From the NCBI GenBank assembly GCA_046262635.1, contig JBHEMK010000019.1, positions 1 through 40,187 of the forward strand: a DNA stretch of 40,187 bases, written 5' to 3'. The position numbers and the translations under genes are program-made. The notes below the pieces were generated by a model. It saw nothing but the letters and a program-made list of their open reading frames with translations. It had not been told where the DNA came from and searched no databases. Each line of letters begins with the position of its first letter. The first letter of the stretch is position 1. The stretch comes from JBHEMK01 sp046262635. GTDB taxonomy: Bacteria > Actinomycetota > Thermoleophilia > Gaiellales > Gaiellaceae. This document shows, piece by piece, positions 8,544 to 16,420 of this stretch.

Positions 8544-9641
8544 GTGCGAGCCCGCCCCGAGCGTCTCGACCGGCTCCCCGAGCAGTACTTCACGGCGCTG
8601 CTCGCGGGCGTGGGCGCGGCCGCGGCGGCGGGAGGCGAGCCGCTCATCGATCTCGGCCGCGGCAATCCGGAGACCGGCCCGCCGTCGCACGTCGCCGAGG
8701 CACTGGCGCGGGGTGCGGCGCGCCCCGACGTTCACGGGTATGCGCCGTTCAACGGGCTGCCCGAGCTGAAGGAGGCGATCGCGGCCAGGTACGGCGACCG
8801 CTACGGCGTCGAGCTCGACCCGGAGCGCGAGGTCGCCGTCCTGCCCGGGACGAAGACGGGCCTGATCGAGTTCGCGCTCTGCGCTGTCGAGCGCGGCGAG
8901 ACGATCCTCCTGCCCGACCCGGGCTATCCGGATTACCTCTCTGCGGTCGCGCTCGCTGGCGCGCGCCACGCGCGGTTCGCGGGCTTCGAGACGGCGGCGG
9001 CGGCTCTCTACCTGAACTTTCCGTCGAACCCGACCGCCGCGGTCGCGCCCGAGGGGATCTTCGGCGAGGCGGTCGCCTGGGCGCAGCGGACGGGCGCCTG
9101 GATCCTCCACGACTTCGCCTACGGCGACCTCGTCTTCGACGGGCGGCAGCCGATGAGCTTCCTGGCTGTCGACGGGGCCCGCGAGGTCGGCGTCGAGCTC
9201 TTCAGCATGTCGAAGAGCTACGGGATGGCGGGCTGGCGACTCGGCTTCGCCCTGGGGAACACGGAGCTCGTCAAGCGGATCCAGCTTCTGCAGGAGCACG
9301 CCTTCGCCGGGATCTTCCTGCCGATGCAGGAAGCCGGCATCGCGGCACTGACCGGGCCACAGGAGTCGGTCGAGAATCGTCGCGCGGCCTATGAGCGACG
9401 GCGCGACCAGGCTCTCCGGGCGCTCGGGGGGCTCGACGCGAGGAGCCAGGGGACGTTCTTCGTCTGGTTTCGACTGCCCGTGGGGCTGACCGCGGCCGGG
9501 CTGCTGAAGGAGCACCGCCTTGCGGTGGCCCCCGGGGAGGGGTTCGGCCCGAACGGCGCCGGCTGGGCGAGGCTCTCGCTCGCGGTGCCCGACGAGACGC
9601 TCGAGCTCGGGCTCCAGCGGCTCCGCGCGGCTATCCGCTGA
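8544..9641 (+). CDS. Class I/II PLP-dependent aminotransferase
   Basis: 365 residues from the GTG at 8544, which has AGGA 8 nt upstream overlapping the ispH stop; longer in-frame starts inside ispH are rejected. Fold-type I hallmarks: GNPETGPP near the N-terminus, HGYAPFNGLPELKEAIA, PSNPTAA, the PLP-contacting Asp and Tyr in HDFAYGDLVFDG, and the Schiff-base Lys224 in SMSKSYGMAGWRLGF. The pattern is closest to the LL-diaminopimelate / N-succinyl-DAP aminotransferase branch, but substrate cannot be fixed by motif. Its 3' end overlaps the convergent oxidoreductase gene by 11 bp. Confidence 0.88.
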   Translation: MRARPERLDRLPEQYFTALLAGVGAAAAAGGEPLIDLGRGNPETGPPSHVAEALARGAARPDVHGYAPFNGLPELKEAIAARYGDRYGVELDPEREVAVLPGTKTGLIEFALCAVERGETILLPDPGYPDYLSAVALAGARHARFAGFETAAAALYLNFPSNPTAAVAPEGIFGEAVAWAQRTGAWILHDFAYGDLVFDGRQPMSFLAVDGAREVGVELFSMSKSYGMAGWRLGFALGNTELVKRIQLLQEHAFAGIFLPMQEAGIAALTGPQESVENRRAAYERRRDQALRALGGLDARSQGTFFVWFRLPVGLTAAGLLKEHRLAVAPGEGFGPNGAGWARLSLAVPDETLELGLQRLRAAIR

Positions 9642-10248
9642 GCAGCGTCTCCGCTTCCGCGCGGGTTAGTGGCTTGTTGTAGATCGGTCTGTCCGGTTCC
9701 TGCCTGCGGCCGCCCTCGACGAGGCCGCCTGTGTCCAGGGGCTCGAAGCCAATCTCCTCGATCAGGCCGGAGACGACTGCCTTCGCGTCTTCGTCGTCGC
9801 CGGCCACGAAGAGGACGAGCCGGCCATCCTGTCTGGCGCCGCCCGTCGCAAGCGTCTCGAAGTAGAGCGTGTTGAAGGCCTTGACGAGCCGCGCGTCGGC
9901 GGGCAGGTGCCAGGCGACCACCTCGCTGGAGGTTCGGCCGCCGAGGTCGAGGATCCCGCCTCCTGGCGCATAGGGGTTCGTGGCGTCGACGACGATCTTC
10001 CCGGCGAACGCATCGGCAGGAGGCAGGCCGTCGAGGGCCCGGAACGGAAGCGCGAGCAGGACGACCTCGCCGAAGCGTGCCGCCGCCTCGGCCGTCACGG
10101 CCTGGGCCCTGGGCCCGAACGTCGCAACAAGGTCGGCGAGCGACTCAGGGCCGCGCGAGTTGCCGATCGCGACCTCGTGGCCGGCGCCGGCGAGAAGCCG
10201 CGCCGTCGTCCCGCCGATCATGCCGCTGCCGATGATCCCGATCTTCAC
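9631..10248 (-). CDS. NADPH-dependent F420 reductase-like NAD(P)-binding protein
   Basis: 205 residues, ATG start. The N-terminal Rossmann motif GIIGSGMIGGTTARLL is followed by GNSRGPESL, which in this family reads the 2'-phosphate of NADP. Further on are VVDATNPYAPGG and VKAFNTLYFETL, the typical central segments of Fno / F420-dependent NADP oxidoreductase-like proteins (also shared by the STEAP-like dinucleotide-binding group). True family members transfer hydride between F420 and NADP; F420 use is plausible for an actinobacterium but not shown. Its start overlaps the end of the zinc-ribbon gene by 4 nt (ATGA), indicating a two-gene operon. Confidence 0.8.
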   Translation of the reverse strand: MKIGIIGSGMIGGTTARLLAGAGHEVAIGNSRGPESLADLVATFGPRAQAVTAEAAARFGEVVLLALPFRALDGLPPADAFAGKIVVDATNPYAPGGGILDLGGRTSSEVVAWHLPADARLVKAFNTLYFETLATGGARQDGRLVLFVAGDDEDAKAVVSGLIEEIGFEPLDTGGLVEGGRRQEPDRPIYNKPLTRAEAETLLSG

Positions 10249-10598
10249 GATCGCTGCAACGGCCGGCGGCGGTGCCGCATTCCCGGTTCGCGGCTCCGCA
10301 GGTGCTCGAGCAGTCGCCGCGGCTTGCTCGCGCGGGCCGCGAGCAGGAAGCCGGCCAGCCGCTCGGCCTCCGGCTCGGCGAGCGAGACGGCGGCCCGGGC
10401 AACACCGGTCTCGTCCCAGACGCTGAACCGGACCTGCGGGTCACCGCCGTAGTAGCGGGACACGCGCAGGGCCCTGCCGCTGCCGCTCGGATGAGCGCGG
10501 AAGAACTCGACAAGTTTGCGCCGCTGCGGCTCCGCACACCAGGGGCAGAACCGGAAACGCAGTTCGACCTCGTTCCCGCACCGGGGACAGACGGCCAT
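10245..10598 (-). CDS. Small zinc-ribbon protein of unknown function
   Basis: 117 residues from the ATG at 10598 (MAVCPRCG); an upstream GTG at 10628 is possible. The N-terminus holds a two-CxxC zinc ribbon (CPRCG ... CPWCAEP). The remainder is an Arg-rich alpha/beta stretch (ALRVSRYYGGDPQVRFSVW, then AVSLAEPEAERLAGFLL) that I cannot assign. The gene overlaps the following oxidoreductase by 4 nt. A role in binding nucleic acid or protein is only a guess from the ribbon and basic C-terminus. Confidence 0.75.
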   Translation of the reverse strand: MAVCPRCGNEVELRFRFCPWCAEPQRRKLVEFFRAHPSGSGRALRVSRYYGGDPQVRFSVWDETGVARAAVSLAEPEAERLAGFLLAARASKPRRLLEHLRSREPGMRHRRRPLQRS

Positions 10599-10665
10599 TG
10601 GAGAAACGTAGTGCCCGCCCGAGGCCACGTCTACTCCCGGGTCGCCGGTGGCCTGGCCCTACGCC

Positions 10666-13600
10666 TCAGGCGACCTCGGCGATCTGCGGCTCGGGGATGC
10701 CGTCGACGCGGATCTCGACGGCCAGCGTCTCCTGCTTGATCCGCTCCTCGTGACGGAGCAGATCGTCGAGCTCACGCGGCAGGGTGACGACGATGCGGTC
10801 GGTCAGCTTGAGACCGGCCTCCTTGCGCATCGTGTTCAGCCGGTGGATCAGGTCGAGGACGCGCTTCTCGAGCTTCAACTCGTCGTCGAGCGTGGTGTCG
10901 ATCCCGACCGAGAGGGTGCCGGAGTGGGCCCACCCGGGCTCCTCGGAACGCTCGACAATGAGATCGTCCGGCTCGAGGTCGTGACCGGCGACGTGCAGGC
11001 CTCCGTCCGGCAGGAGCTCGAAGTCCCCCGCGGCGAGCGCCCTTTGCACAACCGGCAGGCCCTTCCCGAGCCGGGGGCCCAGGACCCGGAGGTTCGGCTT
11101 GTAGGTGAAGCGCACTGGCGGTTCGTCCTGAAACACCACCTCTCTCACGCGCAGCTCCTCCCTGAGCTCATCGACAAGCCCCTGTGCATGCCGCGCTCCC
11201 GAGACAAAGAGCCGGTGCAGCGGCTGCCGGAGCGTGATCTTCTGCTGCGCACGGGCTTGCCGCCCAAGTTCCACGATCAGCCTGACCTCGGCGACCTCTT
11301 CGAGCAGCACGCGGTCGACGGGGCGAGCGCCCGGCCACGGAACCAGGTGGATCGACAGGGGGGCGTCCGGACAGACGCCCGCGACCAGGTTCCGCCAGAG
11401 ATGCTCGGTCAGAAACGGCATCACCGGGGAGGCCATGCGCAACGTCTGGACGAGCGCGAACCACAGCACCCGGAGCGCCGTCGCGTCCCCCTCCCAGAAG
11501 CGTCGGCGCGAGCGGCGGATGTACCAGTTGGAGAGGTCATCCACGAAGGACTCGTAGGCGCGGATCACGTCAACAGTGAGATAGGCGTCGTAGCCGGCCG
11601 TCGACTCGTTGACGAACGCGTGCGCGCGCTCGATGAGCCAGCGGTCGAGCGGCCGCAGCTCCCCCTCGGGCTCGAGCGTGCTCCAGTCAGGGCGGAAGCC
11701 TTCCACGTTCGCGTAGTCGACGAAGAACTTGACGGAGTGCCACAGCGTCTGCAGCCGGCGTTTGATCTCGTCGGCCGGGCCGAATCCGAACAGGAGATTC
11801 TGTGTCGGCGGCTGGGAGCAGTACTGCCAGCGCATCACGTCGGCGCCCATCCGCGCGAAGGCATCCTCCGCGTCGATCATGTTCCCCCACGAGCCGTGCA
11901 TCTCGCGGCCGTTCTCGTCGAGCATCTTCTCGTAGCCGAGCACCCGCTCGAACGGCGCGCGGCCGGTGAGCACGACCGACATGAGCAGCTGCGAGTAGAA
12001 CCAGAGCCGGATCTGCTCGCGCATCTCCGTCACCCAGTTCGCCGGGAACCACGTCTCCCAGTACGCGTGGTCGGGCAGGTCGGCCCGGGTGAGCCCGCGT
12101 GCGGCTCCGGTCGCGTAACCCTGCGGGATCCACTCGGAGTTCTCCCAACCGAGGGTGGAGAACGGGACGATTCCTGCGTCGAGCCAGACGTCGCCGACCT
12201 CGGGGATCCGCTCGACCGCCTCGCCGCACGCCGCGCAGCGGATCGCCACCCGGTCGATCCAGGGCCGCCGCAGCTCCTCCAGTCCGTCGAGGCCACCGGT
12301 CGCCCGCTCGCCGAGCTCGGCGCGCGACCCGATCACGTTCAGCTCTCCGCACGAACAGGAGTAGAAGGGGAGCGGCAGGCCGTAGTAGCGGCGCCGGGAG
12401 ATATTCCAGTCGCCCATGTTCACGAGCCAGTCGTCCATGCGCTTGCCGAAGTAGTCGGGCGTCCACTCGACGTCGGCATTGGCCGCACGCATCGGCTCGC
12501 GGATCTCGCCGACCGAGATGAACCAGTCGTCGGCGATCCGGAAGATGAGCGGCGTGTGGCAGCGCCAGCATTCGGGATAGCGGTGCTCGTGGAGACCTGC
12601 CTCGACGACCCGGCCCTTCTCCTCGAGGTTGCCGATGATCTGCTCGGCCGCCTCGACGGTCGAGAGGCCGTGGAGCCAGCCGTACCCGTCGTAGAACCGG
12701 CCTGACTCGTCGACCGGCGTGAGCACCGACAGCCCGAACTCGTGCGCGAGCTCGAAGTCCTCGCCGCCGCAGCCCGGCGCGATGTGGACGATGCCAGTGC
12801 CCTCCTCGAGGGAGACCTCGCGCCACGGAATCACGCGGTGGTCGACACCTGAGCCAGGCCCGAGCTCGTCGAATGGTCCCCGATAGCGCCAGCCGACCAG
12901 CTCGGTTCCGCGCCGGACCCCCCCGAGCCGCTCGTCGGGGTAGCGGGACGCCCCGACCCACTCGCCCGTGACGCGGCGGCCGTACTCGGCCTCGGGATGC
13001 ACTGCGGCAGCCACGTTCGCAGGGAGGGTCCACGGCGTGGTCGTCCAGACGACGAGTGACTCTCCGGGGCGGTCGACGAGCGGCAGGCGGACGAAGAGCG
13101 AGGGATCGGCACGATCGACGTAGCTGCCTGCGAGCTCATGCGCCGAGATCGACGTCCCGCAGCGCGGGCACCACTCGGTCGAGCGGTGACCCCGGTAGAG
13201 CCACCCGCGCTGATGGACGATCTTCAGGAATTTCCAGATGTACTCGATGTTCGTGTCGCTGAACGTGTAGTAGTCGTTGCCCCAGTCCATCCACTGGCCG
13301 AGGCGCTTGCAGCCTTGCGTCAGCTCGGTCGCAGACCGGACAACGACGTCGCGGCACCTGCGGGCGAAGGCCTCGAGGCCGTACTCCTCGATCTCGCGCT
13401 TGGAGTTGAGCCCGAGCTCGCGCTCGACGCCGACCTCGATCCAGAGGCCCTGGCAGTCGAAGCCGTTCTGATAGCGCTGATCGAACCCACGCAGAGCCCG
13501 GTAGCGCTGGAAGACGTCCTTCAGCGTCCGGCCCCACGCCGTGTGCACCGCGAGACTCTTGTTCGCCGTCACCGGTCCGTCGATGAAGCTGAAGATCGGA

Positions 13601-13722
13601 CCGCCCCGGTTGCGCTCTCTGAGCCGGTCGAAGACGCGCTCGGCGTCCCACCACTCGAGGATCTCCTGCTCGAGCGCCACATGGTCCGGCGTCGCCGCCA
13701 GGGGCTGGAAGGGTCGATCCAT
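10666..13722 (-). CDS. ileS: Isoleucyl-tRNA synthetase (class I tRNA ligase) with atypical signature motifs
   Basis: 1018 residues from the ATG at 13722; a longer in-frame extension reaching into the trxA region is rejected. Order of segments: Rossmann core (GPVTANKSLAVHTAWGR), ERELGLNSKREIEEYG, zinc pair WCPRCG, CP1 editing domain (TTPWTLPANVAAAVHP, then HIAPGCGGEDFELA), the second catalytic half, and an anticodon-binding domain (SNWYIRRSRRRFW) with a long C-terminal extension. The three class I signatures are altered: HIGH is HTAW (from H60), DVWFDSG is DVWLDAG, and KMSKS is EMHGS (~607-611). Overall architecture fits the long (eukaryote-like) IleRS type. It would charge tRNA-Ile with isoleucine if these substitutions are tolerated. 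Confidence 0.85.
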   Translation of the reverse strand: MDRPFQPLAATPDHVALEQEILEWWDAERVFDRLRERNRGGPIFSFIDGPVTANKSLAVHTAWGRTLKDVFQRYRALRGFDQRYQNGFDCQGLWIEVGVERELGLNSKREIEEYGLEAFARRCRDVVVRSATELTQGCKRLGQWMDWGNDYYTFSDTNIEYIWKFLKIVHQRGWLYRGHRSTEWCPRCGTSISAHELAGSYVDRADPSLFVRLPLVDRPGESLVVWTTTPWTLPANVAAAVHPEAEYGRRVTGEWVGASRYPDERLGGVRRGTELVGWRYRGPFDELGPGSGVDHRVIPWREVSLEEGTGIVHIAPGCGGEDFELAHEFGLSVLTPVDESGRFYDGYGWLHGLSTVEAAEQIIGNLEEKGRVVEAGLHEHRYPECWRCHTPLIFRIADDWFISVGEIREPMRAANADVEWTPDYFGKRMDDWLVNMGDWNISRRRYYGLPLPFYSCSCGELNVIGSRAELGERATGGLDGLEELRRPWIDRVAIRCAACGEAVERIPEVGDVWLDAGIVPFSTLGWENSEWIPQGYATGAARGLTRADLPDHAYWETWFPANWVTEMREQIRLWFYSQLLMSVVLTGRAPFERVLGYEKMLDENGREMHGSWGNMIDAEDAFARMGADVMRWQYCSQPPTQNLLFGFGPADEIKRRLQTLWHSVKFFVDYANVEGFRPDWSTLEPEGELRPLDRWLIERAHAFVNESTAGYDAYLTVDVIRAYESFVDDLSNWYIRRSRRRFWEGDATALRVLWFALVQTLRMASPVMPFLTEHLWRNLVAGVCPDAPLSIHLVPWPGARPVDRVLLEEVAEVRLIVELGRQARAQQKITLRQPLHRLFVSGARHAQGLVDELREELRVREVVFQDEPPVRFTYKPNLRVLGPRLGKGLPVVQRALAAGDFELLPDGGLHVAGHDLEPDDLIVERSEEPGWAHSGTLSVGIDTTLDDELKLEKRVLDLIHRLNTMRKEAGLKLTDRIVVTLPRELDDLLRHEERIKQETLAVEIRVDGIPEPQIAEVA

Positions 13723-13737
13723 CGGGAAGTCCAGTGT

Positions 13738-13779
13738 AGAGACCGACGTTGTTATCTCAGGGGGAACGGGTAGGTCTCT
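13738..13779. promoter_or_regulatory. Inverted repeat in the ileS/trxA divergent promoter region
   Basis: AGAGACC (13738-13744) and GGTCTCT (13773-13779) form a 7-bp perfect inverted repeat with a 28-bp spacer inside the 87-bp gap between two divergent genes. It may bind a dimeric regulator or form a stem in either leader. No clear -35/-10 pair could be fixed. Confidence 0.3.
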
Positions 13780-13809
13780 CCTGTAGTGCCAACGAAAGGA
13801 ATTCCCGAA

Positions 13810-14121
13810 ATGGCAGATGCAGTCACCGAAGCGACGTTCGAGCAGGAGGTGCTTCGAAGCGGCGGGCCCGTGCTCGTCGACTTCTGGGCCGAGTGGTGCG
13901 GCCCGTGCCACGCGGTCTCACCCGTGCTCGACAAGATCGCCGAGGAGCGCAACATCAAGCTGGTCAAGGTCAACATAGACGAGAACCAGACCCTCGCGGT
14001 CCGCTACGGCGTCCAGTCGATCCCGAACATGATCCTGTTCGAGAACGGCGAGCCGAAAGCCTCCGCGATCGGCGCGCAGCCCAAGGGCGCCCTCGAGCGT
14101 TCGCTCGGGTTCGCGAGCTAG
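13810..14121 (+). CDS. trxA: Thioredoxin
   Basis: 103 residues from the ATG at 13810, chosen because AAAGGA lies 9 nt upstream and the family begins here; an earlier in-frame start at 13786 lacks a ribosome site. Active-site WCGPC has Cys30 and Cys33, preceded by VLVDFWAEW. The cis-Pro is present (SIPNMILFENGEP). A cytoplasmic dithiol reductase for peroxiredoxins, ribonucleotide reductase and others. It is transcribed away from ileS and ends at a bidirectional terminator. Confidence 0.96.
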   Translation: MADAVTEATFEQEVLRSGGPVLVDFWAEWCGPCHAVSPVLDKIAEERNIKLVKVNIDENQTLAVRYGVQSIPNMILFENGEPKASAIGAQPKGALERSLGFAS

Positions 14122-14131
14122 CAAGGAGTTT

Positions 14132-14172
14132 CAGCGGTGGGCTCTCAGGAGCCCTCCGCTGCTTCCTTTTCC
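14132..14172 (+). terminator. Rho-independent terminator after trxA (probably bidirectional)
   Basis: CAGCGG pairs with CCGCTG and the inner GGGCTC with GAGCCC around a short loop (hairpin 14132-14161). The tail is CTTCCTTTTCC on the plus strand. The hairpin overlaps the stop region of the convergent DUF2231 gene, so it may end both transcripts. Confidence 0.75.
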
Positions 14173-14669
14173 GGGTGCGGCAGCGGAGCAACCGCTCGTG
14201 CTGCGGGCTCCTCGACGAGCTTTAGCACGCGCATGCCGTGGACGAAGACGATCGCGCCGCCGAGCCACCCGCCGAGCGCCATCACGCCGAAGCCGATCAG
14301 CGTCAGGATGAACTCGCCCGACGAGACGTTCCCGGCCTTCCAGCTCGAATGTCCGAACAGCGCGGCGAGGCCGAAGAAGACAGTCGCAGTGACCATGGCG
14401 ACCAGATGCGAGGTCGCCGTCTTCCAGAGCTCGGTGCCACGCTCAATCCCCAGCCAGTCGGCGAGCCCGGTCAGGGCCGTGAAGACGGTGACGATCAGGC
14501 CGGCGAGCAGCGCGAGCCACCAGCCGTGCGCCGCCGTTGTGTTGCTGATACCGGTGACGTCGGCGAAGGCTGCGATCGTCGCGAACGTGTAGATGCCGAT
14601 CGTCGCGTCGGTCAGCGGTGGATGCAGCGGATGGCCGGGCAGGCCGCGGACGAGGTAGTTGAGCTTCAC
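14145..14669 (-). CDS. DUF2231 family membrane protein
   Basis: 174 residues from the GTG at 14669, which has GGGAGG 6 nt upstream; a longer frame to 14726 has no ribosome site. The family signature GHPLHPPLTDATIG is at the N-terminus, followed by four hydrophobic segments (IYTFATIAAFADV; WWLALLAGLIVTVFTAL; LVAMVTATVFFGLAALF; FILTLIGFGVMALGGWL) and a charged cytoplasmic tail. DUF2231 proteins are small integral membrane proteins with an invariant N-terminal His motif. Function is not established; haem or metal binding is sometimes suggested because of the histidines. Confidence 0.85.
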   Translation of the reverse strand: MKLNYLVRGLPGHPLHPPLTDATIGIYTFATIAAFADVTGISNTTAAHGWWLALLAGLIVTVFTALTGLADWLGIERGTELWKTATSHLVAMVTATVFFGLAALFGHSSWKAGNVSSGEFILTLIGFGVMALGGWLGGAIVFVHGMRVLKLVEEPAARAVAPLPHPEKEAAEGS

Positions 14670-14749
14670 GAGTCGCCTCCCAGGGAGATGGTCGGCGACA
14701 TTCTTCCCCGGGGCATGCAGGAGCACACACCCGCCGAGCGGGATTCTCG

Positions 14750-14896
14750 CTACGCCTCCAGGGCGTCAAGGAAACGCAGAAAAGCCGCATGCTTGGCGAG
14801 ATATGCCTCGAGTTCGGCGACTCCGGCGCCGGCCCAGTCCTCGAGCCAGGTGTCGGAGAGGTCGTCCTCGATTCGATGAAGTCCGCGTTCGCTCAT
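14750..14896 (-). CDS. 48-residue hypothetical protein
   Basis: From the ATG at 14896 (MSERGLHRIEDDLSDTWLED) with AGGT just upstream. It is acidic and helical with an alternating hydrophobic pattern (VAELEAYLAKHAAFLRFLDAL), has no membrane segment or cysteine, and matches no family I recognise. It sits alone between the DUF2231 gene and the divergent lipid kinase. A real gene is likely from codon use and start context, but not certain. Confidence 0.5.
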   Translation of the reverse strand: MSERGLHRIEDDLSDTWLEDWAGAGVAELEAYLAKHAAFLRFLDALEA

Positions 14897-14935
14897 GGAC
14901 CTATGATCGGCACGCGGTCTCCCCGTCTCCATAGG

Positions 14936-14966
14936 CCGTTCGGCTCAATTTCCGGGCCCGTTCGGC
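14936..14966. promoter_or_regulatory. Pair of 9-bp direct repeats upstream of the lipid kinase gene
   Basis: CCGTTCGGC occurs at 14936-14944 and 14958-14966, exactly 22 bp (two helical turns) apart, 26 bp before the kinase ATG. AGGCC/GGCCT outside the repeats also makes an inverted arrangement. The spacing is what a dimeric or cooperative DNA-binding protein would use. TAGGCT just downstream could be a -10 element. Confidence 0.35.
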
Positions 14967-14992
14967 CTAGGCTAGTCCCCTACCCTGCGCCG

Positions 14993-15787
14993 ATGCCGCG
15001 ATTCCTGCTGATCAACCCGCGGGCGGGCGCGCCCACCCCTGACGTCGACGCACTCGTGCGGGCGGCGAGCGAGCTCGACGTGCGCTGCCACCTGCTCTCG
15101 AACGACGACGACCCGGCCGAGTTGGCCCGTCAGGCCGCCCCTGGGGCACTCGGGATCGCGGGCGGCGACGGCTCCCTCGCGGCGGTCGCCGCGGTCGCGG
15201 TCGACCGCGACCTCCCCTTCGTCTGCATCCCCTTCGGGACGCGGAACCACTTCGCGCGCGACCTCGGCCTCGACCGAGGCGATCCGTTCGGGGCGCTCGG
15301 CGGCTTCGACGGTGTCGAGCGACGGATCGACGTCGGGCGAGTCGGCAAACGGCTGTTCCTGAACAACGTGTCGCTCGGCGTCTACGCGGGCCTCGTCCAC
15401 CAGCGTGAGCACCACCGTCGGCGCGGCGAGGCGCTCGCCGGCCTCCGCGCGCTGAAGCGCATCGCCGCCGACCGCCACCGGCTGCACGCGCGCCTCGACG
15501 GCGAGCCGCTCACCACCCGGATCCTCCTCGTCGCGAACAACCGCTACGAGGTCGATCTCTTCACACTCGGCGAACGCGTCTCGCTCGAGGAGGGCCGGCT
15601 CCATGTCTACGCGGCCCACGGCTGGCTCCCGCGCCACTGGAGCAACCGCGGCGCCGAGGGCTTCGAACTGGAGCTGGACGCTCCGAACGTCCGGGCGGCG
15701 ATCGACGGCGAGCCGACCGTGCTCGAGCCGCCACTCGTCTTCGCGAGCCTGCCGCGGTCGCTACGTGTGCTCGTGCCGCCAGCGTGA
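14993..15787 (+). CDS. Diacylglycerol/lipid kinase family protein (DAGK catalytic domain)
   Basis: 264 residues from the ATG at 14993. The family fold is visible: INPRAG at the N-terminus, the nucleotide-binding GGDGSLAAVA (~residues 56-65), and IPFGTRNHFARDLGLD (~80-95), the phosphate loop of DagK/YegS-type enzymes. FLNNVSLGVYA then marks the start of the C-terminal beta-sandwich. Members phosphorylate diacylglycerol or sphingoid/undecaprenyl-type lipids at the membrane face; the lipid is not predictable. The 3' end overlaps the convergent Nudix gene by 27 bp. Confidence 0.87.
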   Translation: MPRFLLINPRAGAPTPDVDALVRAASELDVRCHLLSNDDDPAELARQAAPGALGIAGGDGSLAAVAAVAVDRDLPFVCIPFGTRNHFARDLGLDRGDPFGALGGFDGVERRIDVGRVGKRLFLNNVSLGVYAGLVHQREHHRRRGEALAGLRALKRIAADRHRLHARLDGEPLTTRILLVANNRYEVDLFTLGERVSLEEGRLHVYAAHGWLPRHWSNRGAEGFELELDAPNVRAAIDGEPTVLEPPLVFASLPRSLRVLVPPA

Positions 15788-16258
15788 GAGGATCTCCGGC
15801 TGGGCCGAGAACGCCAGCTCGCCCGGCCCCGGCAGCTCGTCGGGCGCAAACCAGCGCAGCTCCGTCAGGTCGTCGCCCGCCCGCCCCTCGCCGGTCGCCG
15901 TGGCCCTGTAGGTGAGGCCGAAGACGACCCGCCCGTCGTAGGGCTCGAGCCACACGCCGACGAAATCTCCCGGCTCGATCTCGAGGCCGGTCTCCTCGAG
16001 CAGCTCCCGCCGGAGCCCGTCGAGGGGGTGCTCGCCCTCCTCGAGAAAGCCGCCCGGCAGGTCCCACTTGCCCAGTCCGGGCTCGATCCCACGGCGCCCG
16101 AGCAGGAGGCGGCCCTCCCGCGCGAGGAGCGCCTGAACAGCCGGGACCGAGTTGCCCCAGGCGACGAAGCCGCAGGCGGGGCATTCCACGTGCCCGGCGG
16201 CGGCCACGATTCCGGCCGCGCAGCGCGGGCAATATCTCCAACCGTCCAGAATGGCCAT
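15761..16258 (-). CDS. Nudix hydrolase with N-terminal zinc ribbon
   Basis: 165 residues from the ATG at 16258; the longer in-frame leader to 16375 runs over the divergent small gene and is rejected. The N-terminus has a CxxC...CxxC ribbon (YCPRCAAG ... ECPACGF). The Nudix box follows the GX5EX7REUXEEXGU pattern (GFLEEGEHPLDGLRRELLEE then TGL). Zinc-ribbon Nudix proteins include NADH/NAD pyrophosphatases (NudC) and ADP-ribose or nucleotide diphosphatases; the NudC SQPWPFPxS signature is not seen, so substrate is open. Its start is only 24 bp from the divergent 45-residue gene. Confidence 0.87.
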   Translation of the reverse strand: MAILDGWRYCPRCAAGIVAAAGHVECPACGFVAWGNSVPAVQALLAREGRLLLGRRGIEPGLGKWDLPGGFLEEGEHPLDGLRRELLEETGLEIEPGDFVGVWLEPYDGRVVFGLTYRATATGEGRAGDDLTELRWFAPDELPGPGELAFSAQPEILSRWRHEHT

Positions 16259-16282
16259 CGGCCACAACGATAGGGGGGAACT

Positions 16283-16420
16283 GTGCACGACAATCCGAAA
16301 CCGACCGAGGAGGAGCAGGAGCTGGCCCAGCAAGGACGCCAGCAGGAGGAGGACGCCATGCGGGGGCAGGGCCATGACGACCCGGACGAGCAGGCCGACC
16401 GGGCGGGCACGAAGGAGTGA
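16283..16420 (+). CDS. 45-residue highly charged acidic protein
   Basis: GTG at 16283 with AGGGGGGAA immediately upstream, a very strong ribosome site. Translation gives VHDNPKPTEEEQELAQQGRQ and then further Glu/Asp/Gln-rich sequence to a TGA at 16418-16420: no cysteine, almost no hydrophobic residues, probably disordered. Its TGA overlaps the GTG of the cyclic-nucleotide-binding protein by 4 nt (GTGA), which supports both reading frames and implies translational coupling. No family is recognised. It is short enough to be missed by length-filtered gene calling. Confidence 0.7.
   Translation: MHDNPKPTEEEQELAQQGRQQEEDAMRGQGHDDPDEQADRAGTKE

Noticed and set aside
10648..12705. Very long plus-strand frame opposite ileS (also 35261-37195 opposite glmS and 3670-5271 opposite the kinase)
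   Set aside because: Shadows of real genes caused by high GC; composition is low-complexity Arg/Glu/Val and no domain is recognisable.
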